This document shows positions 55,922 to 64,000 of a DNA stretch of 64,000 bases, piece by piece. Origin of the DNA: Streptomyces sp. SPB162 (GTDB lineage Bacteria > Actinomycetota > Actinomycetes > Streptomycetales > Streptomycetaceae); the NCBI RefSeq assembly GCF_029504575.1, contig NZ_JAQFII010000001.1, positions 806,001 through 870,000 of the forward strand, in the 5' to 3' direction. The notes beneath the pieces are model-generated. The model did no database searches. It worked only from the letters and a program-made list of their open reading frames with translations, and had not been told where the DNA came from. The position numbers were made by a program, and so were the translations under genes. How positions within the stretch are numbered: position 1 is the first letter of the stretch; each line of letters begins with the position of its first letter.

Positions 55922-58219
55922 TCAGCGCACCGTCACCGCCGCGCTCTTGTCACCCGCCGAGAAGGTGTACGCGCCGCGCTCGACCTTCTGCGCGCCCGCG
56001 CCGTCCAGATCGCCCGGCGTCACCGCCAGGGTCCCCGGCAGTACCCGCAGCCGCACCGTACGGGTCTCCCCCGCCGCCAGGTGCACCTTGGTGAACGCGA
56101 CCAGCCGGGTCGCCGGCGTCAGCACGGCACTGGTCGGCCGCGACACGTACACGGGCACCACCAGATCGCCGGCCCTGCCCCCGGTGTTGGAGACCGTCAC
56201 CTTGAGCCCGACCGCGTCGCCGGCCCGTACCGTCGCCTTGTCGGCCGTGATCGCGCCGAAGCCGTACGAGGTGTACGAGAGCCCGGCGCCGAAGGGGTAG
56301 GCCGCGTCGTACGAGGACTCCGGTCCGCCGTTGGTGCCCGGCAGCTGCTGGTAGTACAGCGGCGCGTTGCCCAGGTTCTTCGGCCAGGAGACCGGCAGCC
56401 GGCCGCCGGGGTTGACCGCGCCGAACAGCACGTCGGCCACCCCGTGCCCGCCCTCGCTGCCCGGCAGCCAGGACATCAGCAGTCCCTGGGTGCCGTCCGC
56501 GTCGCCGAGCACGAGCGGCCGGCCCGCCACGACGACGGTGACGACCGGCTTGCCCGCCGCCTTCAGCGCCTTGACCAGCGACTGCTGGTCCGCGGAGAGT
56601 TCCGGTCGCGGGCTGTCCGCGGCGCCTTCGGCCCCGGCCTTCTCACCGACGACCACCACGGTCAGATCGGCGTCCTTCGCCTGCGCCACCGCGTCGTCGG
56701 CGGTCGTGGCCCGTACCACCTCGGTGCCCGCGGGCGCCGCCTCCTTGATCCCCGCCAGCACGGTCGTGCCCGGCAGCGTCACCCCTTCGGGGACGCCCTG
56801 CCAGCCGATGGTCCAGCCGCCCGCCTGGTCGTTGATGTCGTCGGCGTAGGAGCCCGCGACGACGATCTTCTTGGCCGCCGGGGAGATGGGCAGCACCCCG
56901 CCCTCGTTGCGCAGCAGCACCTGCGACTCGGCGGCCGCCTTGCGTGCCAGGTCCTTGTCCACCCCCAGCACCGCGGCGTCGGCCTTGGTCGCGTCCACAT
57001 AGGGGTGCTCGAACAGGCCGAGTTCGAACTTCATCCGCAGGATCCGGCTGGCGGACTCGTCGATGCGCTTGACCGACACCAGGCCGCGGTCGACGGCGGT
57101 CTTCAGGCCGGTGCTCCACTCCTTGGCGAAGTACGGCTCCATGGCCATGTCGAGGCCCGCGTTGACCGCGAGCGCGATCGCCTCGGGGTAGTCGGCGGCG
57201 AGCTTGTACTTCGTCTGCAGCGCCCGGACGTCCTCCCAGTCGCTGACGGTGACGCCCTTGAATCCCCACTGCTCGCGCAGCACCTTGGTGAGCAGGTACT
57301 TCGAGGAGGTCGCGGGGATGCCGTTGATGGCGCCGGAGTTGACCATCACCGTCTTCGCGCCGGCCTGCAGGGCCTGCTTGTACGACGGCAGCAGGGTGTC
57401 CTGCAGATAGCGCATGGAGACGTCCGCGGGCACCCGGTCGTGGCCGTTGGAGGGCTCGGAGTAGCCGCCGAAGTGCTTGACGCTGGCGACGACGTGCTTG
57501 GCGCCGTTCGCCGTCTCGATGCCGGTGACGCTCGCGGCGGCCAGCGTCCCGGCCAGCAGCGGGTCCTCGGCGAACGTCTCGTAGTAGCGGCCCCAGCGCT
57601 GGTCGCGGGCGAGGTCCGCGACGGGGGCGAAGTTCCAGTCGATGCCGGTCGCGGCGACCGCGCGCGCCGTGGAGGCGCCCGCCGCCCGCACGGTGGCCGG
57701 GTCCCAGGTGGCGCCCAGGCCGATCTGGTGCGGGAAGACGGTCGCGCCGAGCACGTTGTTGTGGCCGTGCACCGCGTCCACCCCGTAGAGCACCGGAATG
57801 TGCAGCCGCGTGTTGTCGACGGCGTACTTCTGGACGGCGTTGACCATCTTCGCCCACTCGGCGGGCGTGTTGACGGCGGGCCCCATGCCGCCGCCGGAGA
57901 GGATCGAACCGGCCGCGTAGTCGCCCAGCACCGACTTCAGGCAGGTGTCGTTGAGGGCGCCTCCGCTCCACTCGCAGTCGCCCTGGACCCGGGCGACCGC
58001 GATCTGGTCCATCTGCCCGATCTTCTCCTCCAGCGTCATCCGCTTCAGGAGGTCCTTGACGCGCAGATCGATCGGCGCCCTGGAGTCGGTATAGCTCGTC
58101 GAGCTCTTGGCGGTGGCCGGCACCGCACCGACCGCGGCGACACAGGCCGCAGCGGTGGCCAGGGTGACCAGCGCTCTGAAGCGGGTTCTGGGTGACTTCA
58201 TTGTCATCGCGCGTGGCAT
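55922..58219 (-). CDS. Secreted GH3 beta-glucosidase (BglX-like)
   Basis: 765 residues from ATG at 58219 with GGGATG upstream. ATGs at 58207 and 58201 are alternatives, but only the Lys-Ser-Pro-Arg part of the signal is affected. Signal peptide about 1-38, GH3 N-domain about 45-365 with nucleophile D327 in VSDWED and AGSILSGGGMG, GH3 C-domain about 415-630 and a fibronectin-III-like domain about 670-755. Close in layout to BglX, which cleaves beta-linked glucose from oligosaccharides. It lies divergent from a LacI-family repressor gene; a palindrome between them is the probable operator. Complements the other GH3 and the GH64 enzyme. Confidence 0.95.
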   Translation of the reverse strand: MPRAMTMKSPRTRFRALVTLATAAACVAAVGAVPATAKSSTSYTDSRAPIDLRVKDLLKRMTLEEKIGQMDQIAVARVQGDCEWSGGALNDTCLKSVLGDYAAGSILSGGGMGPAVNTPAEWAKMVNAVQKYAVDNTRLHIPVLYGVDAVHGHNNVLGATVFPHQIGLGATWDPATVRAAGASTARAVAATGIDWNFAPVADLARDQRWGRYYETFAEDPLLAGTLAAASVTGIETANGAKHVVASVKHFGGYSEPSNGHDRVPADVSMRYLQDTLLPSYKQALQAGAKTVMVNSGAINGIPATSSKYLLTKVLREQWGFKGVTVSDWEDVRALQTKYKLAADYPEAIALAVNAGLDMAMEPYFAKEWSTGLKTAVDRGLVSVKRIDESASRILRMKFELGLFEHPYVDATKADAAVLGVDKDLARKAAAESQVLLRNEGGVLPISPAAKKIVVAGSYADDINDQAGGWTIGWQGVPEGVTLPGTTVLAGIKEAAPAGTEVVRATTADDAVAQAKDADLTVVVVGEKAGAEGAADSPRPELSADQQSLVKALKAAGKPVVTVVVAGRPLVLGDADGTQGLLMSWLPGSEGGHGVADVLFGAVNPGGRLPVSWPKNLGNAPLYYQQLPGTNGGPESSYDAAYPFGAGLSYTSYGFGAITADKATVRAGDAVGLKVTVSNTGGRAGDLVVPVYVSRPTSAVLTPATRLVAFTKVHLAAGETRTVRLRVLPGTLAVTPGDLDGAGAQKVERGAYTFSAGDKSAAVTVR

Positions 58220-58265
58220 CGCAGCATCCCGTTCCTGTCGGGCCCCGTACACGGAGCCGCATCAC

Positions 58266-58276
58266 GTAAACGTTTC
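58266..58276. promoter_or_regulatory. LacI-family operator GTAAACGTTTC
   Basis: A perfect palindrome AAACGTTT (58268-58275) with a central CG and G/C flanks lies in the 148-base gap between the divergent GH3 and lacI genes. AAACGTTT-type palindromes are typical LacI-family targets. The site lies close to the GH3 start, so bound repressor should block the GH3 promoter. Confidence 0.65.
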
Positions 58277-58367
58277 CGGTGCGCCGGAAGTCTGTCCTCG
58301 CCATGACACATCGTCAAGACTGTGTGCAGCACACACCCTCACCACTCCAGGAACAGGTGCATCCGCC

Positions 58368-59387
58368 GTGAACATCCGCGAACTGGCCCTCCGTAGCGGC
58401 GTTTCGACCGCCACGGTCTCCCGAGCGCTCAACGACCGCGCCGAGGTGAGCGAGGCGACGCGCGACCGCATCCGGCGGCTGGCCAGCGAACTCGGGTACG
58501 CCCCGAACGAACCCGCCCGCACCCTGGTGCGGCGCCGGTCCGACACCATCGGCCTGGTCTGGGACACCGGTTACGAGACCCTGGGTTTCCAGCACCCGTT
58601 CCTGCAGGGGCTGCTGAGTTCGGTGCGCAACGCGCTGTCCGAGGCCGACTACCACCTGATGCTGCTGACCACCTCGGGTCCCGACGACGCCGACACCGCC
58701 TATCTGCAGGCGGTGCGGCGCCACAACCTCGAAGGCGTCGTCGTGCTGGGCACCCCCGCCGACAACCGTGCCCTGCGGACCCTCGCCGCCTCCGACGTCC
58801 CGTGCTCCGGGATCGACGTCGCGCTCAGCGGCCCCCGCACCGTCCGGGTCACCTCGGACAACGCGGCCGGCGCGGCCGCGGCGGTGGAGCACCTGTACGC
58901 GCAGGGGCACCGCCGGATAGCCACCGTCACCGGCCCGCTGTACCTGCCGCCGGCCGCCGAACGGCTGGCGGGCTTCCGCTCGGCGTGCGCCCGGCTCGGA
59001 CTGGCCGTTCCTCCGGAGTACGTGGCCACCGGGGACTTCTTCCTCAACAGCGGCGAGGACGCGGTGCGCGCCCTGCTCGCCGCGGAGCGGCCGCCCACCG
59101 CGGTCTTCGCGGCCGGCGACCAGATGGCGATCGGCGCCCTGCACGCGGCAGCGGCCGCCGGGCTGTCGGTACCCGACGATCTCGCGATCGTCGGCTTCGA
59201 CGACATCGACGCCGCCTCGCTGGTGCGCCCCGCCCTGACGACCGTCGCCCAGGACCGGCACGCGCTGGGCTCGGCGGCCGTCAAGGCACTGCGCGGACTG
59301 CTCGACGCCGATCCGGCGGAGCCGGCCGAGCCCTGGATCGTGCCGACGCGCCTGGTCGTGCGCGCGTCGAGCCGGCCCGGGGCGTGA
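58368..59387 (+). CDS. LacI-family transcriptional regulator
   Basis: 339 residues from GTG at 58368 (VNIRELALRSGVSTATVSRALNDRAEVSEATRDRIRRLASELGYAPN), where the LacI helix-turn-helix starts at residue 3 and the hinge helix follows. The periplasmic-binding-protein-like effector domain starts near residue 60 (RRRSDTIGLVWDTG) and contains SDNAAGAAAAVEHLYAQGHRRIATVTG and AGDQMAIGALHAA. Probably represses the GH3 gene and itself until a beta-glucoside binds. Confidence 0.94.
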   Translation: MNIRELALRSGVSTATVSRALNDRAEVSEATRDRIRRLASELGYAPNEPARTLVRRRSDTIGLVWDTGYETLGFQHPFLQGLLSSVRNALSEADYHLMLLTTSGPDDADTAYLQAVRRHNLEGVVVLGTPADNRALRTLAASDVPCSGIDVALSGPRTVRVTSDNAAGAAAAVEHLYAQGHRRIATVTGPLYLPPAAERLAGFRSACARLGLAVPPEYVATGDFFLNSGEDAVRALLAAERPPTAVFAAGDQMAIGALHAAAAAGLSVPDDLAIVGFDDIDAASLVRPALTTVAQDRHALGSAAVKALRGLLDADPAEPAEPWIVPTRLVVRASSRPGA

Positions 59388-59404
59388 TGCTCCGGGCCGG
59401 CTCG
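59368..59404. terminator. Bidirectional hairpin between lacI and padR
   Basis: A perfect 13-base-pair stem (CGAGCCGGCCCGG at 59368-59380 with CCGGGCCGGCTCG at 59392-59404) and an 11-base loop that contains the lacI stop. The left arm is in the last lacI codons. It serves both converging genes. Confidence 0.75.
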
Positions 59405-59421
59405 TCGGTACCGCTCCGCTC

Positions 59422-60024
59422 TCAGTCCTCTTCGGCGAGGATGAGGTAGAGCTTCTTGCGGGCGTCGTTGACCACGACCAGCGCCTTCTCGCGCTGGGCG
59501 GGCGTACCGGTCGACCAGACCTGCTTGAAGGCCTCGACGAGGCCGCCGCCGGCCTTCCTTATCTCGTTCATGGCATCCCAGTCGACGCCCCGGCCGACCT
59601 CTTCCCACGGGGCTTCGGGCCCCGCCTCGGATTCGGTCGTACCGGCGTCGGTGAGCGTGAACAGCTTCTTGCCGCCCTCGCTCGCGCTGGTGATCAGGCC
59701 CTCGTCCTCCAGCAGCTGCAGCGTCGGGTAGACCGAGCCGGGGCTCGGCTTCCACGCGCCGCCGCTGCGCTCGGCGATCTCCTGGATCATCTCGTAGCCG
59801 TGCATCGGCCGGTCCTTGAGCAACGCCAGGATCGACGCGCGTACGTCGCCGCGCCTCGCCCGGCCCCGGGGCCCGCCCCGACCGCGCCCGCCGGGGCCGC
59901 CGAAGGGGCCACCCCCGAAGGGCGGTCCGAACGGTCCGAAGGCCGCACGTCGCTGTTCTCCCCGCTCTCCCCTGCCGTGGTGGCCGGGTCCGCGGTGTTC
60001 GTGTTCATGTCCTGGGGAACGCAT
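59422..60024 (-). CDS. PadR-family transcriptional regulator
   Basis: 200 residues from ATG at 60024, with GGAAGGAG before it. A Gly/Arg/His-rich, probably disordered, head (about 1-55) is followed by the PadR winged helix: GDVRASILALLKDRPMHGYEMIQEIAERSGGAWKPSPGSVYPTLQLLEDEGLI. The C-terminal part (ESEAGPEAPWEEVGRGVDWDAMNEIRKAGGG) forms the dimer/effector helix. PadR proteins repress detoxification or efflux genes. A palindrome upstream of the gene (60066-60075) is the probable autoregulation site. Confidence 0.9.
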   Translation of the reverse strand: MRSPGHEHEHRGPGHHGRGERGEQRRAAFGPFGPPFGGGPFGGPGGRGRGGPRGRARRGDVRASILALLKDRPMHGYEMIQEIAERSGGAWKPSPGSVYPTLQLLEDEGLITSASEGGKKLFTLTDAGTTESEAGPEAPWEEVGRGVDWDAMNEIRKAGGGLVEAFKQVWSTGTPAQREKALVVVNDARKKLYLILAEED

Positions 60025-60065
60025 GGTTACGCTCCTTCCATCGTTGATCGGTCGCGATGCTTCAA

Positions 60066-60075
60066 CGATATATCG
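60066..60075. promoter_or_regulatory. PadR-type operator CGATATATCG
   Basis: Perfect AT-rich 10-base palindrome CGATATATCG lies 42-51 bases upstream of the padR start, in otherwise GC-rich DNA. PadR sites typically contain an ATATAT-like centre with TCG arms. Confidence 0.6.
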
Positions 60076-60329
60076 GAAGCGTTCGTTCGGCAACCCTTTC
60101 CGAGTCCACGTCCCCTCTCTCGACCTGTGACAGCGATCGTTCATCGATTGCCACGGAGAGTTGATCAAAGCTGGTTGGTGTCAGATGGGTCAGCGCCCCC
60201 AGACGACCATGCGCGGCAACGGCGGCTGCACCAGCGGCGAGGGGGATCGGCGAGCGGCTTCGCTTTTATCGGGATGCCGCAGAACACGCATGTCCTGGAA
60301 GGCAGGGGAGGCCCGTGCCTCTCGATCAG

Positions 60330-60700
60330 TCGGCCCCAGCGGGAGATGCCGGCATAGGCAAACGTCGCGGGGATGCGCTCGGAGAAGTAGTTGAGTGTGT
60401 CCGACGCTTCGGCTCCTGTGCGGGTGTGCAGGGAGATCGTGTGGATCTCATCGACCAGGACGAGACCGGTCTGGCCCTGGTGCGGACTCCGACCACGGCT
60501 TCGGTGAGGTCGGTGATGTTGGAGCTTCTCAGAACTGGGAGCCCGAGGAAACGGGCGAACTCCGCGGCGATCTTGCGGGGTGTCGCGGCGGGCGGGACGG
60601 TGATGTAGATGACCGGTATGCGCTCGTCCTGGCCAGGGTGCCGGCGGCGGTCCTGCAGCTCGTGCGCCAGCCCGAGCTGGGTCAGGGCGATCGTTTTTCG
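60330..60700 (-). pseudogene. tniB: tniB-like AAA ATPase remnant
   Basis: The fragment starts at what looks like the end of Walker A (KTIALTQLGLAHELQ), continues ERIPVIYITVPPAATPRKIAAEFARFLGLP, and after a frameshift near 60470-60490 resumes LVLVDEIHTISLHTRTGAEASDTLNYFSERIPATFAYAGI, the Walker B and sensor region. TniB/TnsC-type ATPases select targets for transposition. The N-terminus and the integrase and TniQ partners are absent, so it is dead. Confidence 0.75.
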
Positions 60701-60785
60701 TACCGGGCGTACTCGGACGACTCCGACAACGCAGCGAAGTGCCGTGCCGGGCGTCGCGAACCGGTGAACCTTTCCGGCCAGAGCA
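60697..60785. mobile_element. Truncated element A copy inserted in the tniB remnant
   Basis: From about 60697 the sequence follows the right half of element A1 almost base for base (ACCGGGCGTACTCGGACGAC, CCGACAACGCAGCGAAGTGC, CCGGTGAACCTTTCC) and ends at GGCCAGAGCA followed by CTAG at 60786. The left half is missing, so only part of the hairpin core remains. Confidence 0.7.
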
Positions 60786-60894
60786 CTAGCGTTGATCATC
60801 CTCCACTGGCAATCGCTCAATGATCACTGTCACAGGTCACACGTCCCCTCGATTGGCTCTGGCCTGAGGATGTGCCACCGCCTACCGTCGTCCC

Positions 60895-61728
60895 ATGCGG
60901 ATGCGAATCGTCGACGCCTTCACCGACCGGCCCTTCGCCGGCAATCCGGCCGGGGTCCTGCTCCTGGACGCCTCCGCGTTCCCCGACGAGCACTGGATGC
61001 AGCGGGTCGCCTCCGAGGTCAACCTCTCCGAGACCGCTTTCGCGCACCCCCTCGAAGGCAGCGCGAAGGAGGCCGCGGACGCCGACTGGGCGCTGCGCTG
61101 GTTCACCCCCGCGACCGAGGTCGCCCTGTGCGGGCACGCCACGCTCGCCACCGCGCATGTGCTGTTCTCCACAGGCGCCGCCACCTCACGGGTGCGCTTC
61201 GCCACCCGCGGCGGCGTCCTGAGCGTCCGGCCCGCCGACGGCGGCGCGTTCACCATGGACTTCCCCACCGCACCGCTCACCGCCACCGCCCCGCCGGCCG
61301 CCGTGGCGCGCGCGCTCGGCGCGCAGCCGCTGACCGGGTACGACACCGGCCCCGACGTCGGCGACCTGCTGGTCGAGCTGGCGGACGAGGCGACCGTGCG
61401 GGCCCTGGCCCCCGACTTCGCCGCCCTCGCGGCCCTCGGCCCGCGCGGGGTCATCGCCACCGCCGCGGCCGAAGACCCCTCCCGCGGCTACGACTTCGTC
61501 TCGCGCGGCTTCTTCCCGGCCGTCGGCGTCGACGAGGACCCGGTCACCGGCAGCGCCCACACCGCCCTCGCGCCGTTCTGGTCCGCCCGGCTCGGCCGCG
61601 CCGAACTGACCGGCCTGCAGGTCTCCGCCCGCACCGGTCTCGTCCGCACCGAACTGCGCGGCGACCGGGTCCTGCTCACCGGCACGGCCGTGACCGTCAT
61701 CGACGGCGAACTGCACGCGGCGCTGTGA
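60895..61728 (+). CDS. PhzF-family epimerase/isomerase-like protein
   Basis: 277 residues. PhzF/diaminopimelate-epimerase-like fold: RMRIVDAFTDRPFAGNPAGVLLLD, NLSETAFA with the general-acid-base glutamate E46, RWFTPATEVALCGHATLATAHVL, then DEDPVTGSAHTALAPFW in the second half. Such proteins occur widely outside phenazine clusters, and there are no other phz genes here, so the reaction is unknown (isomerisation of a small carboxylic acid is typical). Convergent with a CPBP gene. Confidence 0.92.
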   Translation: MRMRIVDAFTDRPFAGNPAGVLLLDASAFPDEHWMQRVASEVNLSETAFAHPLEGSAKEAADADWALRWFTPATEVALCGHATLATAHVLFSTGAATSRVRFATRGGVLSVRPADGGAFTMDFPTAPLTATAPPAAVARALGAQPLTGYDTGPDVGDLLVELADEATVRALAPDFAALAALGPRGVIATAAAEDPSRGYDFVSRGFFPAVGVDEDPVTGSAHTALAPFWSARLGRAELTGLQVSARTGLVRTELRGDRVLLTGTAVTVIDGELHAAL

Positions 61729-61750
61729 CCGTCCGAACCGCCGCGCGGCG

Positions 61751-62554
61751 TCAGCCCGTGGGCAGCCAGCCGACCCTGCCCTCCAGCAGCGCGTAGCCGA
61801 CGAAGGCCACCGTGTCGATCAGGGCGTGCGCGGCGACGAGCGGGCCGACCCGTCCCCAGCGGCGGTAGAGCAGCACGAACAGCACCCCCATCACCATGTT
61901 CCCGACCATGCCGCCGACGCCCTGGTACAGGTGGTACGAGCCGCGCAGCACCGCGCTCGCCGCCAGTGCGGAAGCCGGAGACCAGCCCAACTGCCCCAGC
62001 CGGCGCAGCAGGTAGCCGACGACGATCACTTCCTCCAGCACCGCGTTCTGCACGGCGGAGGCGATCAGGACCGGGATCTTCCACCACACGTCCGGCAGCG
62101 ACTCCGGCACCACCGTCAGGTTGAACCCGGCCGCGCGGACGCCGAGGTAGAACAGCAGGCCCGTGCCGCCGACGGCCGCCGCGACCAGCGTGCCGCGCCC
62201 CAGATCGCGGCGGGGTTCGGTCAGATCGAAACCGATGGAACGTATCCCGACCCGTTCCCGTGCCAGCAGGTGCGCGACCAGGGCGACGGGGACCAGGGCG
62301 GTGGCGATGCCGAACAGCTGCCAGGCCAGGTCGAGCCAGGGCCGTCCCGGCGCCTGCGAGCCCACCAGGGTGGCCGCCTGGTCCTTGAGCGACCCGGGCT
62401 TGGTCAGGGACCCGACGAAGCTGATGAGCGCGGCGACACCGCTGGCCCCGAGGGACAGGGCCAGTACGAGCAGGACCTCGCTGCGCAGGGTCCGCCGCGC
62501 GAGCCCGGCCGCGTCCTCCGCCCGGTATGACTCTGTGTGCACCCGAACCTCCAT
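61751..62554 (-). CDS. CPBP-family intramembrane metalloprotease
   Basis: 267 residues, about seven to eight membrane segments. CAAX/Abi-type motifs: EE at 174-175 in VLEEVIVVGYLLRRL, a histidine in SYHLYQG and a second in AAHALIDT. These are intramembrane glutamic proteases that process prenylated or membrane proteins, or defend against phage and bacteriocins. Divergent from the large VWA lipoprotein-like gene. Substrate unknown. Confidence 0.9.
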   Translation of the reverse strand: MEVRVHTESYRAEDAAGLARRTLRSEVLLVLALSLGASGVAALISFVGSLTKPGSLKDQAATLVGSQAPGRPWLDLAWQLFGIATALVPVALVAHLLARERVGIRSIGFDLTEPRRDLGRGTLVAAAVGGTGLLFYLGVRAAGFNLTVVPESLPDVWWKIPVLIASAVQNAVLEEVIVVGYLLRRLGQLGWSPASALAASAVLRGSYHLYQGVGGMVGNMVMGVLFVLLYRRWGRVGPLVAAHALIDTVAFVGYALLEGRVGWLPTG

Positions 62555-62661
62555 TTACGTCATCCCGCCTCGGTGCCGTTCCCGCTTGGCTAGGGTCTCG
62601 AAAAAAGATATGAAGATCGCGCGCGACAGGCCGGAGCCCCCTCAGGAGAGACGCAGCAGCC

Positions 62662-64000
62662 ATGGGACGTCACCGCATTCCAGATGATCCCCGGGGGGCC
62701 GGCGGAGCGCCGGGTCCACGGGTACGCCGCCGCACCATAGCGGTCGCCACCAGCTTCGTACTCGCGTTGGGCGCCGGTACCTTCGTCATCCTGCGCGGCG
62801 GCCTGCTGCCGCTGAGCGGGAACTGCGCGCAGGGTGTGGTCAAGATCGACGTCGCCGCCTCGCCCGACATCGCGCCAACCCTCATCACCATCGCCCGGCA
62901 GGCCAGGACCACCGGCGTGAAGACCGACGGGCGCTGCCTCGACGTCGCCGTGACCGCGCGCGCCTCGGCCGACGTGGCGGACACCCTCGGCAAGGCTCCC
63001 GCGCACCCCGGCTTCCAGGTCTGGATCCCGGACTCCAGCGTCTGGCTCGACCAGGTGACCCTCGGGGGCCGCGGCACCCCGCTGACCTCGATGACCAGCA
63101 TCGCCCACTCCCCCATCGTCGTCGGGACGCTCGAGACCCAGGCCAGAAGTCTGGGCTGGCCCTCCAAGGCGTACACCTGGGCCGATTTGACCACGGCCGC
63201 CGGGGAGAAGAGCAACTTCCGCCTCGGCACCGCGAATCCCTCGCGCAGCGCGACCGGGCTGCTGGGGTTCACGATGATCACGCAGTCGATCGGCCGCAGG
63301 GGAGGTGACGTGGACACCGAGTCGGCCGCCGCGGCGAAGATGCTGGCGCAGTACACGGCCCCAAGCGACGCGCAGATCACGGCGACCCTGCCCCACGACA
63401 CCAGCTCGGCCGAACTGGCCGACCCGCGGCGCAATCAGGCGCTGGTGATCTCGGAACAGGCGGCGTTCGTCCGCAACACCGCGGGCGGCGGGCTCCCCGG
63501 CCTGAAGCTGTTCTATCCCAAGGACGGCTCGGTGAACCTGGACTACCCCTACGCGGCGCTGGACAACGACACGCTCTCCACCGACCAGTCACGGGCCGTG
63601 TCGCGCTTCATGTCACTGCTGGGCAGCGACGAGAGCGTGCGGCTGCTGTCCGGCCGCGGATTCCGGCCGCCGACCGGCGCCGCCGACCCGGCGCTGGTGC
63701 GCGGCGCCGGCGGCGAGGAGCCGCAGCCGGTCGGCGCGGAACCGGTCCCCGCGCCCACCGGGCAGGACCTGCAGCAGCTGCGCGTCATGTGGCAGATCAC
63801 CGTGCAGCGCGCGCGGATCACCACGGTCGTCGACGTCTCCGGGTCGATGTCGGCGCTGGTGCCCGGCACTCAGGGCAAGACCCGCCTCGACGTCACGAAG
63901 GCGTCGCTGCTGCAGGCGCTGACGCAGTTCACGCCGGAGGACGAGGTGGGCCTGTGGCGGTTCTCCACCCGGCTCGACGGCGCCCGCGACTACCAGAAGA
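62662..64000 (+). CDS. Substrate-binding and VWA-domain protein (runs off the window)
   Basis: Start ATG at 62662 with GGAG about 10 bases earlier; no stop before the window ends. After a basic N-terminus and a membrane segment (about 30-50, TSFVLALGAGTFVIL) a periplasmic binding-protein-like domain follows (NCAQGVVKIDVAASPDIAPTLITIAR through AQYTAPSDAQIT and FYPKDGSVNLDYPYAALDN, about 55-330). A VWA domain begins near residue 390 with the MIDAS DVSGSMS. Similar Streptomyces proteins are secreted or membrane-bound with unknown ligand. Divergent from the CPBP gene. Confidence 0.9.
   Translation, partial: MGRHRIPDDPRGAGGAPGPRVRRRTIAVATSFVLALGAGTFVILRGGLLPLSGNCAQGVVKIDVAASPDIAPTLITIARQARTTGVKTDGRCLDVAVTARASADVADTLGKAPAHPGFQVWIPDSSVWLDQVTLGGRGTPLTSMTSIAHSPIVVGTLETQARSLGWPSKAYTWADLTTAAGEKSNFRLGTANPSRSATGLLGFTMITQSIGRRGGDVDTESAAAAKMLAQYTAPSDAQITATLPHDTSSAELADPRRNQALVISEQAAFVRNTAGGGLPGLKLFYPKDGSVNLDYPYAALDNDTLSTDQSRAVSRFMSLLGSDESVRLLSGRGFRPPTGAADPALVRGAGGEEPQPVGAEPVPAPTGQDLQQLRVMWQITVQRARITTVVDVSGSMSALVPGTQGKTRLDVTKASLLQALTQFTPEDEVGLWRFSTRLDGARDYQK

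Larger units (their letters stand above)
60122..60838. mobile_element. Decayed transposon with about 50-bp terminal inverted repeats
   Basis: The left end (60122-60173) reads GACCTGTGACAGCGATCG..., with CGATTGCCAC at about 60144. The right end (about 60787-60838) is its complement with about 80 percent identity (CTGTCACAGGTC outermost). TGTGACA ends and a tniB-like ATPase fragment inside point to a Tn402/Tn5053 or Mu/Tn7-like element whose transposase is lost. About 717 bases long. It covers most of the gap between padR and phzF. Confidence 0.65.

Noticed and set aside
60895..61728. Phenazine biosynthesis locus
   Set aside because: Only a stand-alone PhzF-like gene is present. No phzA-E or PhzG operon lies nearby, and the PdxH-like gene at 54.5 kb is distant.

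Overview
The window is high-GC actinobacterial DNA, most likely from a Streptomyces-like organism (Streptomycetaceae). The evidence is extreme third-position GC, frequent GTG starts, and family content: an SSI-type protease inhibitor, a SpoIIE/HATPase phosphatase, F420-type PPOX and LLM oxidoreductases, ECF42 sigma with YciI, DUF5990 and WS/DGAT. No rRNA, tRNA or CRISPR array was seen. About 62 genes or gene remnants are described. The layout looks like a chromosome-arm or accessory region: many single-gene units, local regulators, secreted hydrolases, and small mobile-element debris.

Region 1 (1-7.6 kb): tail of an unknown gene, DUF5990, a LacI-operator-controlled secreted GH64 glucanase with two CBM32 domains, ATP-dependent DNA ligase, AlkB-type dioxygenase, NADP-type glutamate dehydrogenase and an alpha/beta hydrolase. 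The glucanase, glutamate dehydrogenase and hydrolase are each broken by one apparent extra base. Region 2 (7.6-17.7 kb): multi-sensor SpoIIE phosphatase, DHA2 MFS exporter, WS/DGAT acyltransferase, secreted M4 metalloprotease, and a CBM32-GH3 beta-glucosidase. Region 3 (17.8-23.1 kb): a two-gene operon of a Pls-type (epsilon-poly-amino-acid) non-ribosomal peptide synthetase, translationally coupled to an M1 metallopeptidase. The adenylation pocket read by eye resembles lysine codes. Region 4 (23.5-35 kb): SSI inhibitor, VOC protein, deacetylase lipoprotein, DMT transporter, histidine phosphatase, Lnt, Gfo/Idh oxidoreductase, small lipoprotein, Ung, two SDRs, and a HipA-like kinase coupled to DUF3037.

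Region 5 (35-47 kb) is the most plastic. It holds two minisatellites, a Rieske protein, an isochorismatase-like protein, a PPOX protein, an SDR/DUF2867 fusion, a TetR-SDR pair with three matching operators, YciI/ECF42, DUF72, and an island with an orphan antitoxin and an unknown 401-residue protein. Scattered through it is a family of roughly 160-200 bp MITE-like elements that share one hairpin core but have different terminal inverted repeats. Several sit exactly at CTAG or TA stop codons. Region 6 (47.5-64 kb): LysR/DMT pair, MocR/PPOX pair with PaiB, two EamA transporters, a PdxH-like oxidase, SRPBCC protein, GH3 beta-glucosidase divergent from its LacI regulator, PadR regulator, a decayed transposon with a tniB remnant, PhzF-like protein, CPBP protease, and the start of a substrate-binding/VWA protein.

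Themes: extracellular beta-glucan breakdown under LacI-type control (GH64, two GH3), a candidate secreted poly-amino-acid system, and mobile hairpin cassettes parked at gene ends. Five coding genes carry what look like single-base insertions in short homopolymers or repeats. This pattern is more like assembly error than biology, so those gene breaks need care.
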